A stretch of DNA of 64,000 nt from Dromiciops gliroides (taxonomy: Eukaryota > Chordata > Mammalia > Microbiotheria > Microbiotheriidae). The position numbers and the translations under genes were made by a program. The first letter of the stretch is position 1, and every line of letters begins with the position of its first letter. The stretch lies in assembly GCF_019393635.1 (NCBI RefSeq), contig NC_057863.1:624645291-624709290 (forward strand). The letters run 5' to 3'. This document shows positions 12,201-22,767 of the stretch, in pieces. Under the pieces are notes generated by a model. That model was not told the DNA's origin and made no database searches. It saw only the letters and a list, made by a program, of their open reading frames with translations.

Positions 12201-15200
12201 AATCTCCCATTAATTTGGTACCTTTGGTTTCTAATAATTAAACCAAATCATTCTTTCATTTCAGAACTGACCCCAAAGATGGAGCGTTGCTTCACCCCTA
12301 ATCAGACAACTGAAAAACAAACTGCCCAAAGCCTTCCTCTTAGTTGGGCAGTATTGGAATCCGGCAGAGGCTTCCAGGCAAGGTTACTGTGTCTTCTTTC
12401 AGTCAGGGATGGGGAGGAGGCCTAGTTAAATAATACTGTTATAAAAACAAAGGGCCTCAATAAGACTAATTTGAAAAGGGGGGAGGGGCAGCCTCAAAAG
12501 CTGAAAGACTTGGGTCCAAGTCCTAGCTCAGATACATACTGGCTGTGGGATCCCGGGCAAGTCTTAGAACCCTTAGAACCCACTGGCTGAAGGGTTTTCC
12601 TCGCTGGGTGTTCCCTGCACCAGTGAAATCATAGGTTCAGCAAAGAAGGGATGAAAAGAAAGGATCAGGGAAGGGTGTGGGGCAAGGAGGGCAGTGAAGA
12701 TCCAAAGGTTAGAGCAGGAAGGGAAGTCAGAGTCGTCTACTCTGTTCTGCCCCTTTACAGAGGAGAAATAGTAGGTACAATAAAGAGAAAGGAAGTAACT
12801 CCCCTCCAGGGCAGCCCCTTCTTGGCTGAGGTGGGTTGGGGGGAGAAGACTAGGGATGTAGAAGGGGAGAGATGCCCTGTCACACATGGCCCAGATGCTG
12901 GTTTTGCTTAACTGGCTTTCTTTGCTTCTAGAAAGGGTGGACAAGAGTGATGTAGACACAAAGGGCATCCATGAAATTAATTTTTCAAAAGAAACATGAA
13001 AAGGAGTACAACAATTAATTCTTTTTCTCTACTTCTTTTTTTTTTTTTTTGGTGAGGCAATTGGGATTAAGTGACTTGCCCAGGGTCACACAGCTAGCAA
13101 GTGTTAAGTGTCTGAGGCCAGCTTTGAACTCAGGTACTCCTGAATCCAGGGCCAGGGCTCTATCCACTGAGCCACCTAGCTGACCCAACAATTAATTCTT
13201 TACAGGAGGGAGGCTTCCTTGCTGGGGTAGGGTCGGAATTCAGGGAGAGAGCTGAGAGAAAAGGAGCAGAGAGGTTTTTAAAAGGAAAGCTGAAGCAAGG
13301 GGCATGAGGGAAGCGGGCCCGGGACCACCTACCACACTGCCGAAAGGTGACCTCAGAAATGGCCGCGATGGCTGGCTTGGTGAACTTGACCCCTTTGGCA
13401 TCTGCAGCTCCCTGACACATCGAGCCCACCGTGTAGTGGACGGCTGCCTTCAGTTTCTGAAACACAAGACACAATTCCAGGGGGGGAATTCAATTCAGCT
13501 GGTTCCAAAGGGTTTGTTCAGTGTCTCCCCAGTGCTTGGGGCTGTGGGAGGCACTAGGGATCTGGAGACAAAGAACAACAGTTCCTGCCCTCAGGACACT
13601 TACACTCTGCTGTGTGAAACAGGTAGATAGACAAGTAAATGCCAAATCTATGCCCACCGATCCACCAACAAGCATGGATTAAGCTCCTTCTGCGTGCCAG
13701 GCACTGAGGCAGATGCTAGGGATGTGAATGCACAAGGAGTAAAACAGTCACAACCTGCAGGTCTCCCCAGAGAGACTGCGTGAGCACCCGAGTGCAGACC
13801 GCACACAATCACAAGAGAGCTCAGTACAAGGCACTCACGGAGAAAGGGCGCTCAGTCCCTGGGGGGGGGGGGGGGGCCGTTACAGCAAAGACTTCATGCA
13901 GGAGGAGGGCTGCTCCTAGAGCTGGAAGCCACTGGGAGCGGGATGGTGGTCTGACTCTTCCTTCGGAAACAGGACTTTGTCCGACGTGCAGAGGATGGAT
14001 GGGAGAGGGAGAACAGGGGTGGGAAGAACAAGCAGGAGGCCATTCTGACAGTTGAGGCACCAGAGTGTGGTCATTCGAGCAGAGACTGTGTGCAGGTGCA
14101 GCTGAGAGCTGTGGGAGGTGAGCGCAAGCAGAGTTCTGAATGCTCTGAGGTCCCCAAACAGACTCGAGGCTGGGCTAATACCAGGAACAATATGCTTCTT
14201 TTTTTTTTTTTGCAGGGCAATTGGGGTTAAGTGACTTGCCCAGGGTCACACAGCTAGTAAGTGTCAAGCGTCTGAGGCCAAATTTGAACTCAGGTCCTCC
14301 TGACTCCAGGGCTGGTACTCTATCTACTGCACCACCTAATTGCTCCAGGAACATGCTTCTTTCAGCATTTTCTGTGGGACTCAGCAGCAGCAGGCAGTGG
14401 GGTGTGGGAAGAAGGGCCAGGAGGGACAATCCCAGCTCTCCCACTAACTGACCAGCTGGCTAGGTGTGGCGAGGGTGGGCCTCCTATGCAGGGCTGGTTT
14501 GCTTGTGAACTGAGGTGAGCAGAGACACTAACAACTGTTTCTAGCCATGAAGCAGCCAGCAGAGAAGGCAGGAAAGGGCAGGCTGGTCCCCCACACCATC
14601 AGGCATCTGGGGCAGGCTCTGCCCCCAGCCAGTCCCCAAGAATCAGATGCAGCTCACCCCACCCAGCCCAGGCGGAGGAAGCCGAGGCCAGAAGGGGCCC
14701 GGGGCCGACGTGTGACACAGACACTCGGCTAAAAACGCTTGGGGCACACGGCTCACACGGAGCAGGGCCCAGGTTTTCTGGTGCTCTTTCCTCAAGGGGA
14801 AATGGGGGGCATCAGATAGAGGGCAGGCCTGTAGTCAGGAAGACCTGAGATCAGTCCTACCTCAGCTTCCAAGATGAGATTTGGAAATGTAAATCTTACA
14901 TTTGGGTTCAGAAAATAAACTTCACAAGTCTAAGAGAGCGAAAGTATGGATAACAACAGCCTAGCGTCGCTGATGTTTTCACCATGCTTTAAGGTTTGCA
15001 AAGAAGCTCTTCACAAGTATTATCTCGTCTCATCTTCACAACAATCCTGGGGGGCAGGTGCTATCATCATCCCTATTGGACAGACCAGATTTCAACTCCG
15101 GTCTTGACTCTAAGCCCAGTGCTCTGACCACTGAGCTACTGGGCTAGACAGAAACTTTTCTGAGAAGGACGCGGGGTACTGTTGTTGTTCAGTGGGTTCA

Positions 15201-18200
15201 GTCCCGTCCAACTCTTTGTGGCGCCATTTGGGGGTTTTCTGGCAAAGATGCTGGAGTGCTTTGCCATTTCTTTCTCCAGCGCACTTTTCAAATGAGGAAA
15301 TTGAGGCAAACGGGGTTAAGTGACTTGCCCTGGGTCATACAACTAGTACGGCTGGATTTGGACCATAAGTCAACAGTATGATATGGAGGCCAGAGGAGCT
15401 AATGAAATTTTAGAGGACCTTTGAAAACCAAAGGGCCTGGCTGGCTCTGCTATTCCCAGGAAGAGGCCTTGAATGCAGAACCAGAAAAGCGACAACACAT
15501 CATGGTCTTCTGCCCTGATCACGACACATCTGTACTCCAAGGTCAGCCCTGGGAGACTCATGTTAGGGAGAAGGTCGACAGGCTGGAGAGTGCCCCATGT
15601 GCAGACCAGCGAAGGCTCTTGGGGTGTCACATGAGGATCAGCTGAAGGAAGTAGGGTCATTTGTCCTAAAGAAGGAAGACGCAGGGGACATGACTCGTGT
15701 CTGCAGAGCTGCCCCAGGGAAGCCAGTTTAGACTTTTGTGCTCGGCCCCAGAGGACGGCACGAGAAGCACAGGTGGCCTTTGAGGGCTGAGAGCCCTGGT
15801 TGTCATGGCATCATGAGAACAGCTTGGAGCCGGGGGCTGGTGAGCCCCAGAATCAGTGGGCTGAGACGCTGAGGGTGCTCCCTCTGACCCCAGCTTCTGA
15901 CACACGTGGTGGCTCCAGGGCAGTGAAGGGGGGTGGGGGTGGGGGGGCCTGCTGCTGCGGAGACTCAGTGGGCATACTGGCCCAGAGGAACCAGCTCCGG
16001 CTCTGCCGGACCCTCCCAGGCATCACTAACACTGGGCAGGAGGAGAACCCTGGCTCTGGGGGATGCCCACGTCAGCCTGGGGTAGTATTTGTGACAAAGG
16101 CAGACGTGTGTGAGGCATTAACAGAAGGGATGGTCTTATTCTGGGGCAGCCGGGTAGCACAGTGGCTAGAGACGAGACCTATAGCCCTTCACCTCTGTCT
16201 GCCTCATCCACAAAATGGGGATAGGAAGAGTTCTTACCCAAACACCTCTGGGACCAAATGAGGGTGTGGGGGTGTCTTAAAGAATGGCTTTAAGCTACAT
16301 AAAACTATTAAAACCTTTTTGTCCTATTTTATCTTTTAATTCAATTTTATTTTTATTTTAAGTTCCATATTCTCTCTCTCTGCCCCTCATTGAGAAGACA
16401 AGAAATACAAAACCCCTCATATATGTGAAATCATGCCAACATTTCTTCTTTTTTTTGGAGGGGAGAATGAGGTTTAAGTGACTTGCCCAGGGTCATACAG
16501 TTAGTAAATGTCAAGTGTCTGAGGCCAGATTTGAACTCAGATTCTCCAGAATCCAGGGCCAGTGCTTTATCCACTGCGCCACCTAGCTGCCCCTTTCATG
16601 CTGACATTTCTACATTAAACATAAAACTTATGGTTTCACTGTTATAGTTGTACTGAGGCTGTTGGGACACCAATGTAAAGTCCTCTGTTTAGTTTTTTGT
16701 TTTTTGTTTTTTTTTAAGTGAGGCAATTGGGGTTAAGTGACTTGCCCAGGGTCACACAGCTAGTAAGTGTCAAGTGTCTGAGGCCGGATTTGAACTCAGG
16801 TCCTCCTGACTCCAGGGCCGGTGCTTTATCCACTGGTTACCTAGCTGCCCCTCTGTTTAGTTTTTAAAGTCCTTCATCACCTGCCGTCTCTAACCTTTAA
16901 GATCTCCTGACATCAAGCCTCCCCTGCAGGTACTCAGTGCCTTTAGCCTCGGGCCATTCCTCTCAGGCCTGGATGCTCTCCCTCCACATCTCCACCCCTC
17001 ACCTCCCCATCTTCCTCCACATCCCAGCTAAGACTCCACCCTGTGCAGGGGCAGCTAAATGGAACCTAGACCCTGGAGTCAAAAGGACTGGAGTTCAAAT
17101 CTCACCTCAGATACTTACTAGCTGTGTGACCCTAGGCAAGTCACTTAACCCCAATTGCCTCAAACATCTGGGGCCATCTCCAGTGGTCCTGATATATGTC
17201 TTGCCACTGGACCCAGATGGCTCTGGAGGAGAGAGTGAGGCTGGTGACTTTGCACAGCCCTCCCTCACTTCAGTCCAATTCGCTGCAAGTCATGACATCC
17301 CCCCAATGTCTTGATCCTCTTTGAAAATGAAGGACAGGGGGCAGCTAGGCGGTGCAGTGGATAGAGCACCAGCCCTGGATTCAGGAAGACCTGAGTTCAA
17401 ATCCAGCCTCAGACCCTTGACACTTACTAGCTGTGTGACCCTGGGCAAGTCACTTAACCCCAATTGCCTCACCAAAAAAAAAAAAAAAGAGAGAGAGAAT
17501 GAAGAACAAACAACAAGACTCCACCATGTGCAAGAAGCCTTTCCTGATCGTCCCTCTAGGCACTGTCTCTGATTCCTCTGATCTCTGGCCTGTCTAGGTA
17601 TAGCATTCTGTATATCAGACTGTGAGCTCCCTGAGGGCAGGGACCCTCACTTAGCACAGGGCCCCCCCACACATAGTAGGTACTCAATAAATGGTTGGTA
17701 GGGGCAGCTAGGTGGCACAGTGGATAAAGCACTAGCCCTGGATTCAGGAGGACCTGAGTTCAAATCTGGCCTCAGACACTTGACACTTACTAGCTGTGTG
17801 ACCCTGGGCAAGTCACTTAACCCCCATTGCCCTGGGGAAAAAAAAAAAAATAAATGGTTGGTGTCTTGATTTATTTCCCAGGGCTGTTTTGTGGATAAAA
17901 TGAGGTACTATTTGTAAACCTTAAAGTGCTATTTAAATTGCCCTGACAGGCAGAAGCAAGAGGTGGGGGCAGGAGGGGGCTTCAATTATCCTGACATCTT
18001 CCAGGGCTCTCTCTTGGCCAAAAGCAGAAGAGTCAATAATCTCTCCACTTGCCTTGAGGATAATCTCATCTTTAATTGGTGGAGAAGCCTGTTATCAATG
18101 GATGACCACGCACAAGGAAGACTGAGAAAATGCCCAGCTCGGCAATGATCACACAACCCCATCTAGGCGAGGTCTAGAATTTGGGGATATAACAAAAGAG

Positions 18201-20677
18201 AGTCCTGAATGGAGAAACCCCAACATAGATCCCTGCCAGGTGCACGGACATAGAGAACAAACGGATGGCTGTTCTAGGTCCTGTTGAACTTTCTCTAAAG
18301 TAACAGTGATGTCGGAGCTTGGGATGGAGAAAGTGGGGCTGCCCCTTGTGGTGTGACTCAGGTGGAGAAAGAGTTCAAACTGTGGGACTCACAGGGCGGA
18401 GCAGCTGGGAGGGTCTGGGTTTGTGGATACAGCAACGTGGGGGAGCCATGGAGACCCCCAAAACTTTTAACACCCACCCACCAGGGACACTGGGAAGAGG
18501 TCACATGTCACCTCCTGCTCTGCCTTCTCTAGAAATAAGAACTCTGTGTTCTAAGTTTTGATGGGCTAGATCTGGAGATCAGGGGGCCCAACTGCTAAAG
18601 ACATGAATAAGTGTAGAAATCTCATTCTAAGGGCCCTCCCAGCTCTGACATCCTGGGTTCTGAGAGCCCTCCCAGGTCTAACATTCTGTGGTTCTAAGCC
18701 TCCCCCCCCACATTCTAAGTTCTAACCCTCCTCCCCCAAAGCTCTGACATTATGGGTTCTAAGTCTCCTCCCAGCTCAGACACTCTGTTCTATGGTCCTC
18801 TTTTGGGGGGTGAGGGGCAGCTTTTCTTTGTTCTGTGGGGGTTCTGGCCCCAGTGGCCTCTGAAGGAACAGGGGATGGTTAGCCTGGAGAACAGAAGACT
18901 TAAGGGGGCATGACCATTGTTCTCATAGCTCCCCAGGGCAAAGCTAAAAGTAATGGGTGAAGGTGCACAGAGGGGCTCAGGCCTGCCAGGAGATTTGAGC
19001 TTCCGGAGATGGAAGGTGAGGTCCAGGGAAGGCAGAAGTGGTCACTTTAAAACTTGCCATCCCTGGGCAGCTAGGTGGCACAGTGGATAAAGCACCAGCC
19101 CTGGATTCAGGAGGACCTGAGTTCAAATCTGGCCTCAGACACTTGACACTTACTAGCTGTGTGACCCTGAGCAAGTCACTTAACTCTCATTACCCTGCCA
19201 AAAACCCCCCCCAAAAACCCCTTGCCATCTTGAGCACCTAGAAACAAACACAGAAGGCTCGCTGAACCGAATTGAGTCCAGCCTCCCATGATTCCTGTGC
19301 AGGGGAAAAGCCAGGACCTTAACCCCAGAAGGAACCAGGAAAGGTGTGTCCCCAGGAAATCGGATGAAGGAAGAGGAGTATTTCCTGATTCCAAGCCTGG
19401 GGCACGTGGGGATATTTGTTCCCAGGAGAGCTGGTGTTCCAAGCATGCCAACCCACCCAGTCCTTGCCCCCAACTCAGTGGGCTCTCTGGCCCCATCAGT
19501 TCCCCGCTCCCCCATCCCCAGCTCTCTCCCCAGGGGCCAGGCCTACGCCACATCTTCTGCCGCTCTCTCTGCTTTGAAATCTCAGCTTAAGCACACTCTG
19601 CAGAACTGTCACCAAAGTGACCTCTCACCTTTCTGCACAATTCCAAACACTGCGCCCCCTTTTTCTCAGGAGTCACAGGATCTGGGTTCAACTCCATGAC
19701 TGTAGTCGATTAAGGTAACCCCTCTGTAAAATGAGGGGGCAGGACAGCATACAGTATCTGGGGCTCCTTCCAGCTTTCAATCTCAGATTCTGGGAGGTCT
19801 AGTTTGTGCCTATTACCTGTGCATGCACAAGTGGGTAGGCATCCCCTGCTTGATAAGCCCCTGAGGGTGGGTCCTAGCTTAAACTTTTCTATCAGGTGCA
19901 GGGCCTCTGCCACAGTAGGAGCCCACGATTTGGGGCTGGAAGAGTACATAGACATGTCTAAACCAACCTCTTTATGTTACAGAAAAGGAAACTGAGGCCC
20001 AGAGAGGGGAAGTGCCCCAAGATATGGAACAGGGCTTGGATTTGAACCCAGGTCCTCACTCCAAATCCACGGCTTTTTTCACCACACCTCTCAGTTCAGG
20101 AAGTGGCTTTTAATTTGTTATTAAAATGGCTCATGAATCAATCAATAGCTCCCTTTCCACGATCTTCACTGATGGGGGAAGACCAGGACATGGTTGATCC
20201 AGAAATCCCTGGATAATACAAAAATACTTTCTACAAAGATTTCAGAGGCAGCATGTGTTGTGTGTCTTGCCAATTAATGCATAATTAAATTGTTTTCCTA
20301 TAAAAGTCTAGAATGTGAGAGCAGAAGGAAAACTTGGCACATAGAAAATAGGAGGTGGGAGGGCCCTTAGAACAGAGACCGTCAGGGTTGGGAGGGGCCT
20401 TAAAGCACAGAAATGTCAGAGCTGGGAGGGGCTTTGGAGCATTGAATGTCAGGGCTAGGCGGGGCCTAGAATGCCGCGACAATGGCGTTACTGCCGTGAC
20501 AATAGCTCTAGGATAGGCCTCATTGGGCTTTAGAGGGGGATCCTAGGGTCCTACTGGCCCCTGGTCAGAAAGACGGGCGTCGGCCAGTCCCGGGGCTCCG
20601 CGCTCCTGTACCTGGTTGGACGTGAGCAGCCGCTGATCCTCCGCCTCCTCCTCTTCCTCTCGCTGCCCTGGCTCCAT
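6132..20677 (-). CDS. CENPS: CENPS (CENP-S / MHF1), whole gene of five coding exons
   Basis: The product is the histone-fold protein CENP-S, also called MHF1 or APITD1. It pairs with CENP-X at the kinetochore (CENP-T-W-S-X) and with FANCM in DNA repair. Joining 20677-20612, 13456-13333, 12019-11986, 8302-8236 and 6269-6132 gives 429 bases, or 142 residues plus a stop. Every intron begins gt and ends ag, and all phases agree. Diagnostic stretches I recognise from human CENP-S are LKAAVHYTVG (24-33), FAKDLEMFA (66-74) and EDVKLLARRS. The human protein is about 138 residues. The acidic N-terminus (EEEEEAED) and Lys-rich C-tail also fit; the last residues (MDIDD) differ from the human tail. No disabling change is visible, and the real introns argue against a processed copy. 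Confidence 0.95.
6536..6685 (-). repeat. WSINE1-type CORE-SINE, reverse (CENPS flank/intron)
   Basis: Subfamily A, flanked by the target-site duplication tagaatagcatt. Confidence 0.92.
6815..6961 (+). repeat. WSINE1-type CORE-SINE
   Basis: Subfamily A, ending cattgccccaccccccaaaa. Confidence 0.9.
6962..9800. other. CENPS intron 4 and exon 4 surroundings; no further gene
   Basis: Apart from CENPS exon 4, the sequence is GC-richer and mostly unique-looking. A short LINE-like tail (gtaggtgtttaataaatgct) lies at 7671-7690. Open frames here have no recognised domain. Confidence 0.4.
8236..8302 (-). CDS. CENPS: CENPS coding exon 4
   Basis: This exon encodes residues 75-97, with RHAKRSTINMEDVKLLARR as the main block and SSSL at the end. 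It is the third histone-fold element, which binds CENP-X and DNA. The acceptor is ctttccccag and the donor is gtgaga. It ends on a codon boundary. Confidence 0.95.
9803..10012 (+). repeat. MIR relic
   Basis: It has MIR order: head, gagttcaaatccagcctcag, cctcatctg, then cagtgcttggcacagggcct and a taggcgc tail. Confidence 0.7.
10405..10560 (-). repeat. MIR3-like marsupial SINE relic
   Basis: It has aagcatttattaagcaccta and ctcaaggagctcagttta, as at 2017. Confidence 0.55.
10689..10714. repeat. (ATTC)n microsatellite
   Basis: Tetranucleotide run, followed 50 bases on by a long pyrimidine tract (10766-10890). Confidence 0.85.
11180..12330. other. Repeat-poor CENPS intronic block, possible conserved noncoding DNA
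   Basis: Around CENPS exon 3 there is over 1 kb with no SINE or LINE. Several AT-rich stretches carry homeodomain-like TAATTA/ATTA cores (11340-11362, 12210-12245). No exon other than 11986-12019 is seen. Confidence 0.3.
11986..12019 (-). CDS. CENPS: CENPS coding exon 3 (34-base microexon)
   Basis: This very short exon encodes EHFAKDLEMFA plus two bases of Arg75. A ttttttcttcag acceptor and a gtaggt donor bound it. Its phase (2 in, 2 out) fits exons 2 and 4 exactly. It matches the human segment ENFAKDLEMFA, the long central histone-fold helix. Confidence 0.95.
13035..13186 (-). repeat. WSINE1-type CORE-SINE, reverse
   Basis: Flanked by the duplication acaattaattctt. Lies just downstream of CENPS exon 2. 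Confidence 0.92.
13333..13456 (-). CDS. CENPS: CENPS coding exon 2
   Basis: This exon holds residues 23-63 and the first base of codon 64. It encodes the first histone-fold helix and loop, from KLKAAVHYTVG to AAISEVTFRQC. The acceptor is ttgtgtttcag and the donor is gtaggt. It is clearly collinear with human CENP-S, where the same segment ends ELTFRQC. Confidence 0.95.
13662..13775 (-). repeat. MIR3-like SINE relic
   Basis: It has gtgccaggcactgaggcaga after a ccaacaagca start. Truncated. Confidence 0.5.
13860..13877. repeat. G homopolymer
   Basis: A run of about seventeen G, potentially G-quadruplex forming and prone to sequencing error. Confidence 0.9.
14199..14346 (-). repeat. WSINE1-type CORE-SINE, reverse
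   Basis: Flanked by imperfect copies of caggaacatgcttctt. Confidence 0.92.
14985..15147 (-). repeat. MIR relic
   Basis: It has attatctcgtctcatcttca and gcagtgctctgaccactgag-like head text. Confidence 0.55.
15181..15370 (-). repeat. MAR1-type SINE, reverse
   Basis: It starts tgttgttgttcagtgggttc, then RTE-like tccaactctttgtggcgcca, then CORE. Confidence 0.75.
15371..16143. other. No gene; LINE-tail-like relic
   Basis: From about 15540 to 15760 the text (gtcgacaggctggagagtgc, ttgtgctcggccccagagga) looks like the same old LINE-tail family as 540-1020. Confidence 0.35.
16144..16262 (+). repeat. Fragment of a CORE-SINE
   Basis: Only the head (ggggcagccgggtagcacag) and MIR-like end are left. 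Confidence 0.5.
16446..16593 (-). repeat. WSINE1-type CORE-SINE, reverse
   Basis: Imperfect flanking duplication catgccaacatttct / catgctgacatttct. Confidence 0.9.
16702..16851 (-). repeat. WSINE1-type CORE-SINE, reverse
   Basis: Flanked by ctctgtttagtttttt on both sides. Confidence 0.92.
17048..17164 (+). repeat. WSINE1-type CORE-SINE, short
   Basis: The head is diverged (ggggcagctaaatggaac); it ends caattgcctcaaa. Confidence 0.8.
17165..17333 (-). repeat. Unclassified repeat shared with 54752-54935
   Basis: Its reverse complement matches 54752-54935 almost throughout: gtgaggcagggctgtgcaag, and the ctggacccagatg / catctgggtccag block. It looks like the 3' part of a marsupial retroposon I cannot name. 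Confidence 0.6.
17337..17489 (+). repeat. WSINE1-type CORE-SINE
   Basis: Head ggggcagctaggcggtgcag, tail caattgcctcaccaaaa. Confidence 0.92.
17701..17850 (+). repeat. WSINE1-type CORE-SINE
   Basis: Inserted into a LINE-like tail; both sides read ataaatggttggt. Confidence 0.93.
17950..18600. other. No gene seen
   Basis: CENPS intron 1. The stretch 17970-18180 (aattatcctgacatct, ccttgaggataatctcatct) resembles an old unclassified repeat. Confidence 0.3.
18624..18795. repeat. Minisatellite of about 32-base units
   Basis: About five imperfect units of ccctcccagctctgacattc followed by tgggttctaag. The same unit appears reversed at 20351-20472. Confidence 0.8.
19064..19219 (+). repeat. WSINE1-type CORE-SINE
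   Basis: Flanked by cttgccatc on both sides. Subfamily A. Confidence 0.92.
19225..20345. other. No gene seen
   Basis: CENPS intron 1. A relic of an MIR-like element (acagaaaaggaaactgaggc) is at 19978-20090. Nothing else is supported. Confidence 0.4.
20351..20472. repeat. Minisatellite, reverse of 18624-18795
   Basis: Three to four units of gggaggggccttagaacaca followed by aatgtcagggc-type text, ending 140 bases from CENPS exon 1. Confidence 0.75.
20612..20677 (-). CDS. CENPS: CENPS coding exon 1
   Basis: This exon holds residues 1-22, MEPGQREEEEEAED followed by QRLLTSNQ. The ATG lies in a CpG-rich block with the context gccgccATGG, a strong Kozak match. The donor is CAG|gtacag and the exon ends on a codon boundary. 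An acidic, disordered N-terminus is expected ahead of the histone fold. Confidence 0.9.
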
Positions 20678-20850
20678 GGCGGCGACTGCGGCAGAAACAG
20701 CTGAGCGCTCCCCACGGGAAACTTTTTTTTTTTTTCCCGCCTTGGAAACTCTTTGGTATGAGGTGCAGAAAGGGTCAAAAAGAGTCTAAGCGAAGTGCTC
20801 CCTCTGGCGAGCCGCGCCCTCTAGCGGTGGTTCTGAGGGAGAGGCAATGG
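20678..20850 (-). promoter_or_regulatory. CENPS promoter and 5' UTR, CpG-rich, with an E2F-type site
   Basis: This GC- and CpG-rich block sits just upstream of the CENPS ATG and lacks a TATA box. It contains TTTCCCGC on the plus strand at 20733-20740, a match to the E2F consensus, within 60 bases of the start codon. That suits a cell-cycle gene. An eleven-base T run adjoins the site. The transcription start cannot be read from sequence alone. Confidence 0.6.
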
Positions 20851-21110
20851 AGGCACCAGCATAACAGAAACTGACTAATAGCCCCTAGTGCACGTGGGAC
20901 TCACTCTAGAAAAACGCTATAAACACGAATCCTGGGGATATACTGATAAATTAATAAGTAGAAAAGAAGTTATAAGGTGAGGGGCTAGGCCTTCTGTTTC
21001 ATTGATATGCTCTCCCCCATCAAAGGCGTTATTTAAATGCTTATTTCCTTCTCCTCTTCCCCTCTTCATGAGCATAGATGACAGTTGAATCCAGGAGAGA
21101 GGATGAAATC
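20851..21110. other. No gene seen upstream of CENPS
   Basis: Unique-looking, moderately AT-rich. I see no divergent first exon. Confidence 0.4.
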
Positions 21111-21124
21111 ACCAAATGAAATGG

Positions 21125-21830
21125 TTCTTGTCCTTGTCCTTTATTCTAAAGAGAACCACAATGACATCACTATGTTAGAGTCAAATTATAGCCTGTCCCA
21201 CTGTGGTTGATCAGACCAATACAAGCTCAGAAGCCTCTACCACAGGTTGGACACAAAAGACCATGTGAAATTTGGGGTGGGTTCTCTAAATTTGTGCATC
21301 TCACGTTTCTTTGGAGCTACTTCAATTCTGCTTTGCTCATAGAGCATAGAACCTTCTCTGATGAGGTCGTCCTGTGTCAGTGTCTCCCATGTCATGCAAT
21401 CGATTCCAAAGTTCTTCAGAGAGACCTTGAAAGTGTCCATAATTGCTTTTTCTGACCACCATGTGAGTGATTGCCCTGTGTGAGTTCTCCATAGAATAGT
21501 CTTTTAGGCAAGCATAAGTTTGGCATTAGAACAATGTGGTCAGCCCATTGGAGTTGCATTCTCTGCAGCAGAGTTGCATTCTCAGCTTAAGAAAGGACCT
21601 CAGTGTCTGGTACCTTATCCTGCCAGGTGATCTTCAGAATCTGCCTAAGACAATTCAAATTGAAGGACTGTCCAAGTTTCACAGGCATACAGCATGAGGT
21701 CAGCACAACAGCTCTGTAGACCTTCAATTTGGTAGTCTACTATCCCTTATCTCCCATACTTTCCTTTGGAGCCTCCCAAACACTGAGCTAGCTCTCACAA
21801 TGCATGTGTCAACCTCATCATCAATGTGTA
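21125..21830 (-). mobile_element. Non-L1 LINE 3' fragment, reverse
   Basis: It shares text with 46290-46680 (gtaccttatc, tgccaggtgatcttcagaat, tacagcatgaggtcagcaca). The reverse complement reads like the end of the same reverse-transcriptase ORF. RTE or CR1-like; the clade is not certain. Confidence 0.6.
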
Positions 21831-22617
21831 CATCCCTGGAAAGTATACTGTCTTTTCTTGTATAAAATGACAAACAAGGTAATGTTTTACATAATCATAC
21901 ATGTATAACCCATATCTGATTGCTTGCTGCCTCAGGAAAGGGGAAGGGGAAGGGGAAGGAGGAAAGTAGGGATAAAAATTAGAACCCAAAAAGTAAAAAT
22001 GTTTATTATATTTTTAAAAGTACCTCAGAGTTGTTTTAATTTGCATTTTTCTGATCAATAGTGATTTAGAGCATTTTTTCATGTGGCAATAGGTAGCTTT
22101 GATTTCTTCATCAGAAAACTGCCTGTTTATATCCTTTGACCATTTCTCAATTGGGGAATGACTTACTTACATTCTTATAAATTTGATTTAGTTCCCTATA
22201 TATTTTAGAAATGAGGCCTTTATCAGAAATACTCTCTGTAAAAATTGTTTCCCAGACTTCTGCCTCTCTTCTAATTTTGACTGCATTGCTTCTATTTGTA
22301 CAAAACCTTTTTAATTTAATATAATCAAAGTCTTTCATCTTGCATTTCATAATATTCTCTGTGTCTTATTTGGACATAAATTGTTTTCCTCTCCATAGAT
22401 CTGAGATGTAGACTATTCCTTACTCTCCAAATTTACCTATGGTATCACCCTTTATGTCTAAATCTTGAACCCATTTTGACCTTAGTTTTGTAAAAGGTGT
22501 AAGGTCTATGCCTAGTTTCTGCCATACTATCTTCCTGTTTTCCCAGCAGTTTTTGTCAAATACTGAATTCCTATCCCAGAAGCTGGAGTCTTTGGGTTTA
22601 TCAAACAGTTGATTACT

Positions 22618-22767
22618 TTTTTTGTGTGTGTGTGAGGCGATTGGGGTTAAGTGACTTGCCCAGGGTCACACAGTTAGTAAGTGTTAAGTGTCTGAGGCCG
22701 AATTTGAACTCAGGTCCTCCTGAATCCAGGGCTGGTGCTCTATCCACTGTGCCACCTAGCTACCCCC
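22618..22767 (-). repeat. WSINE1-type CORE-SINE, reverse, inside L1
   Basis: Flanked by caaacagttgattact. Younger than the host L1. Confidence 0.95.
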
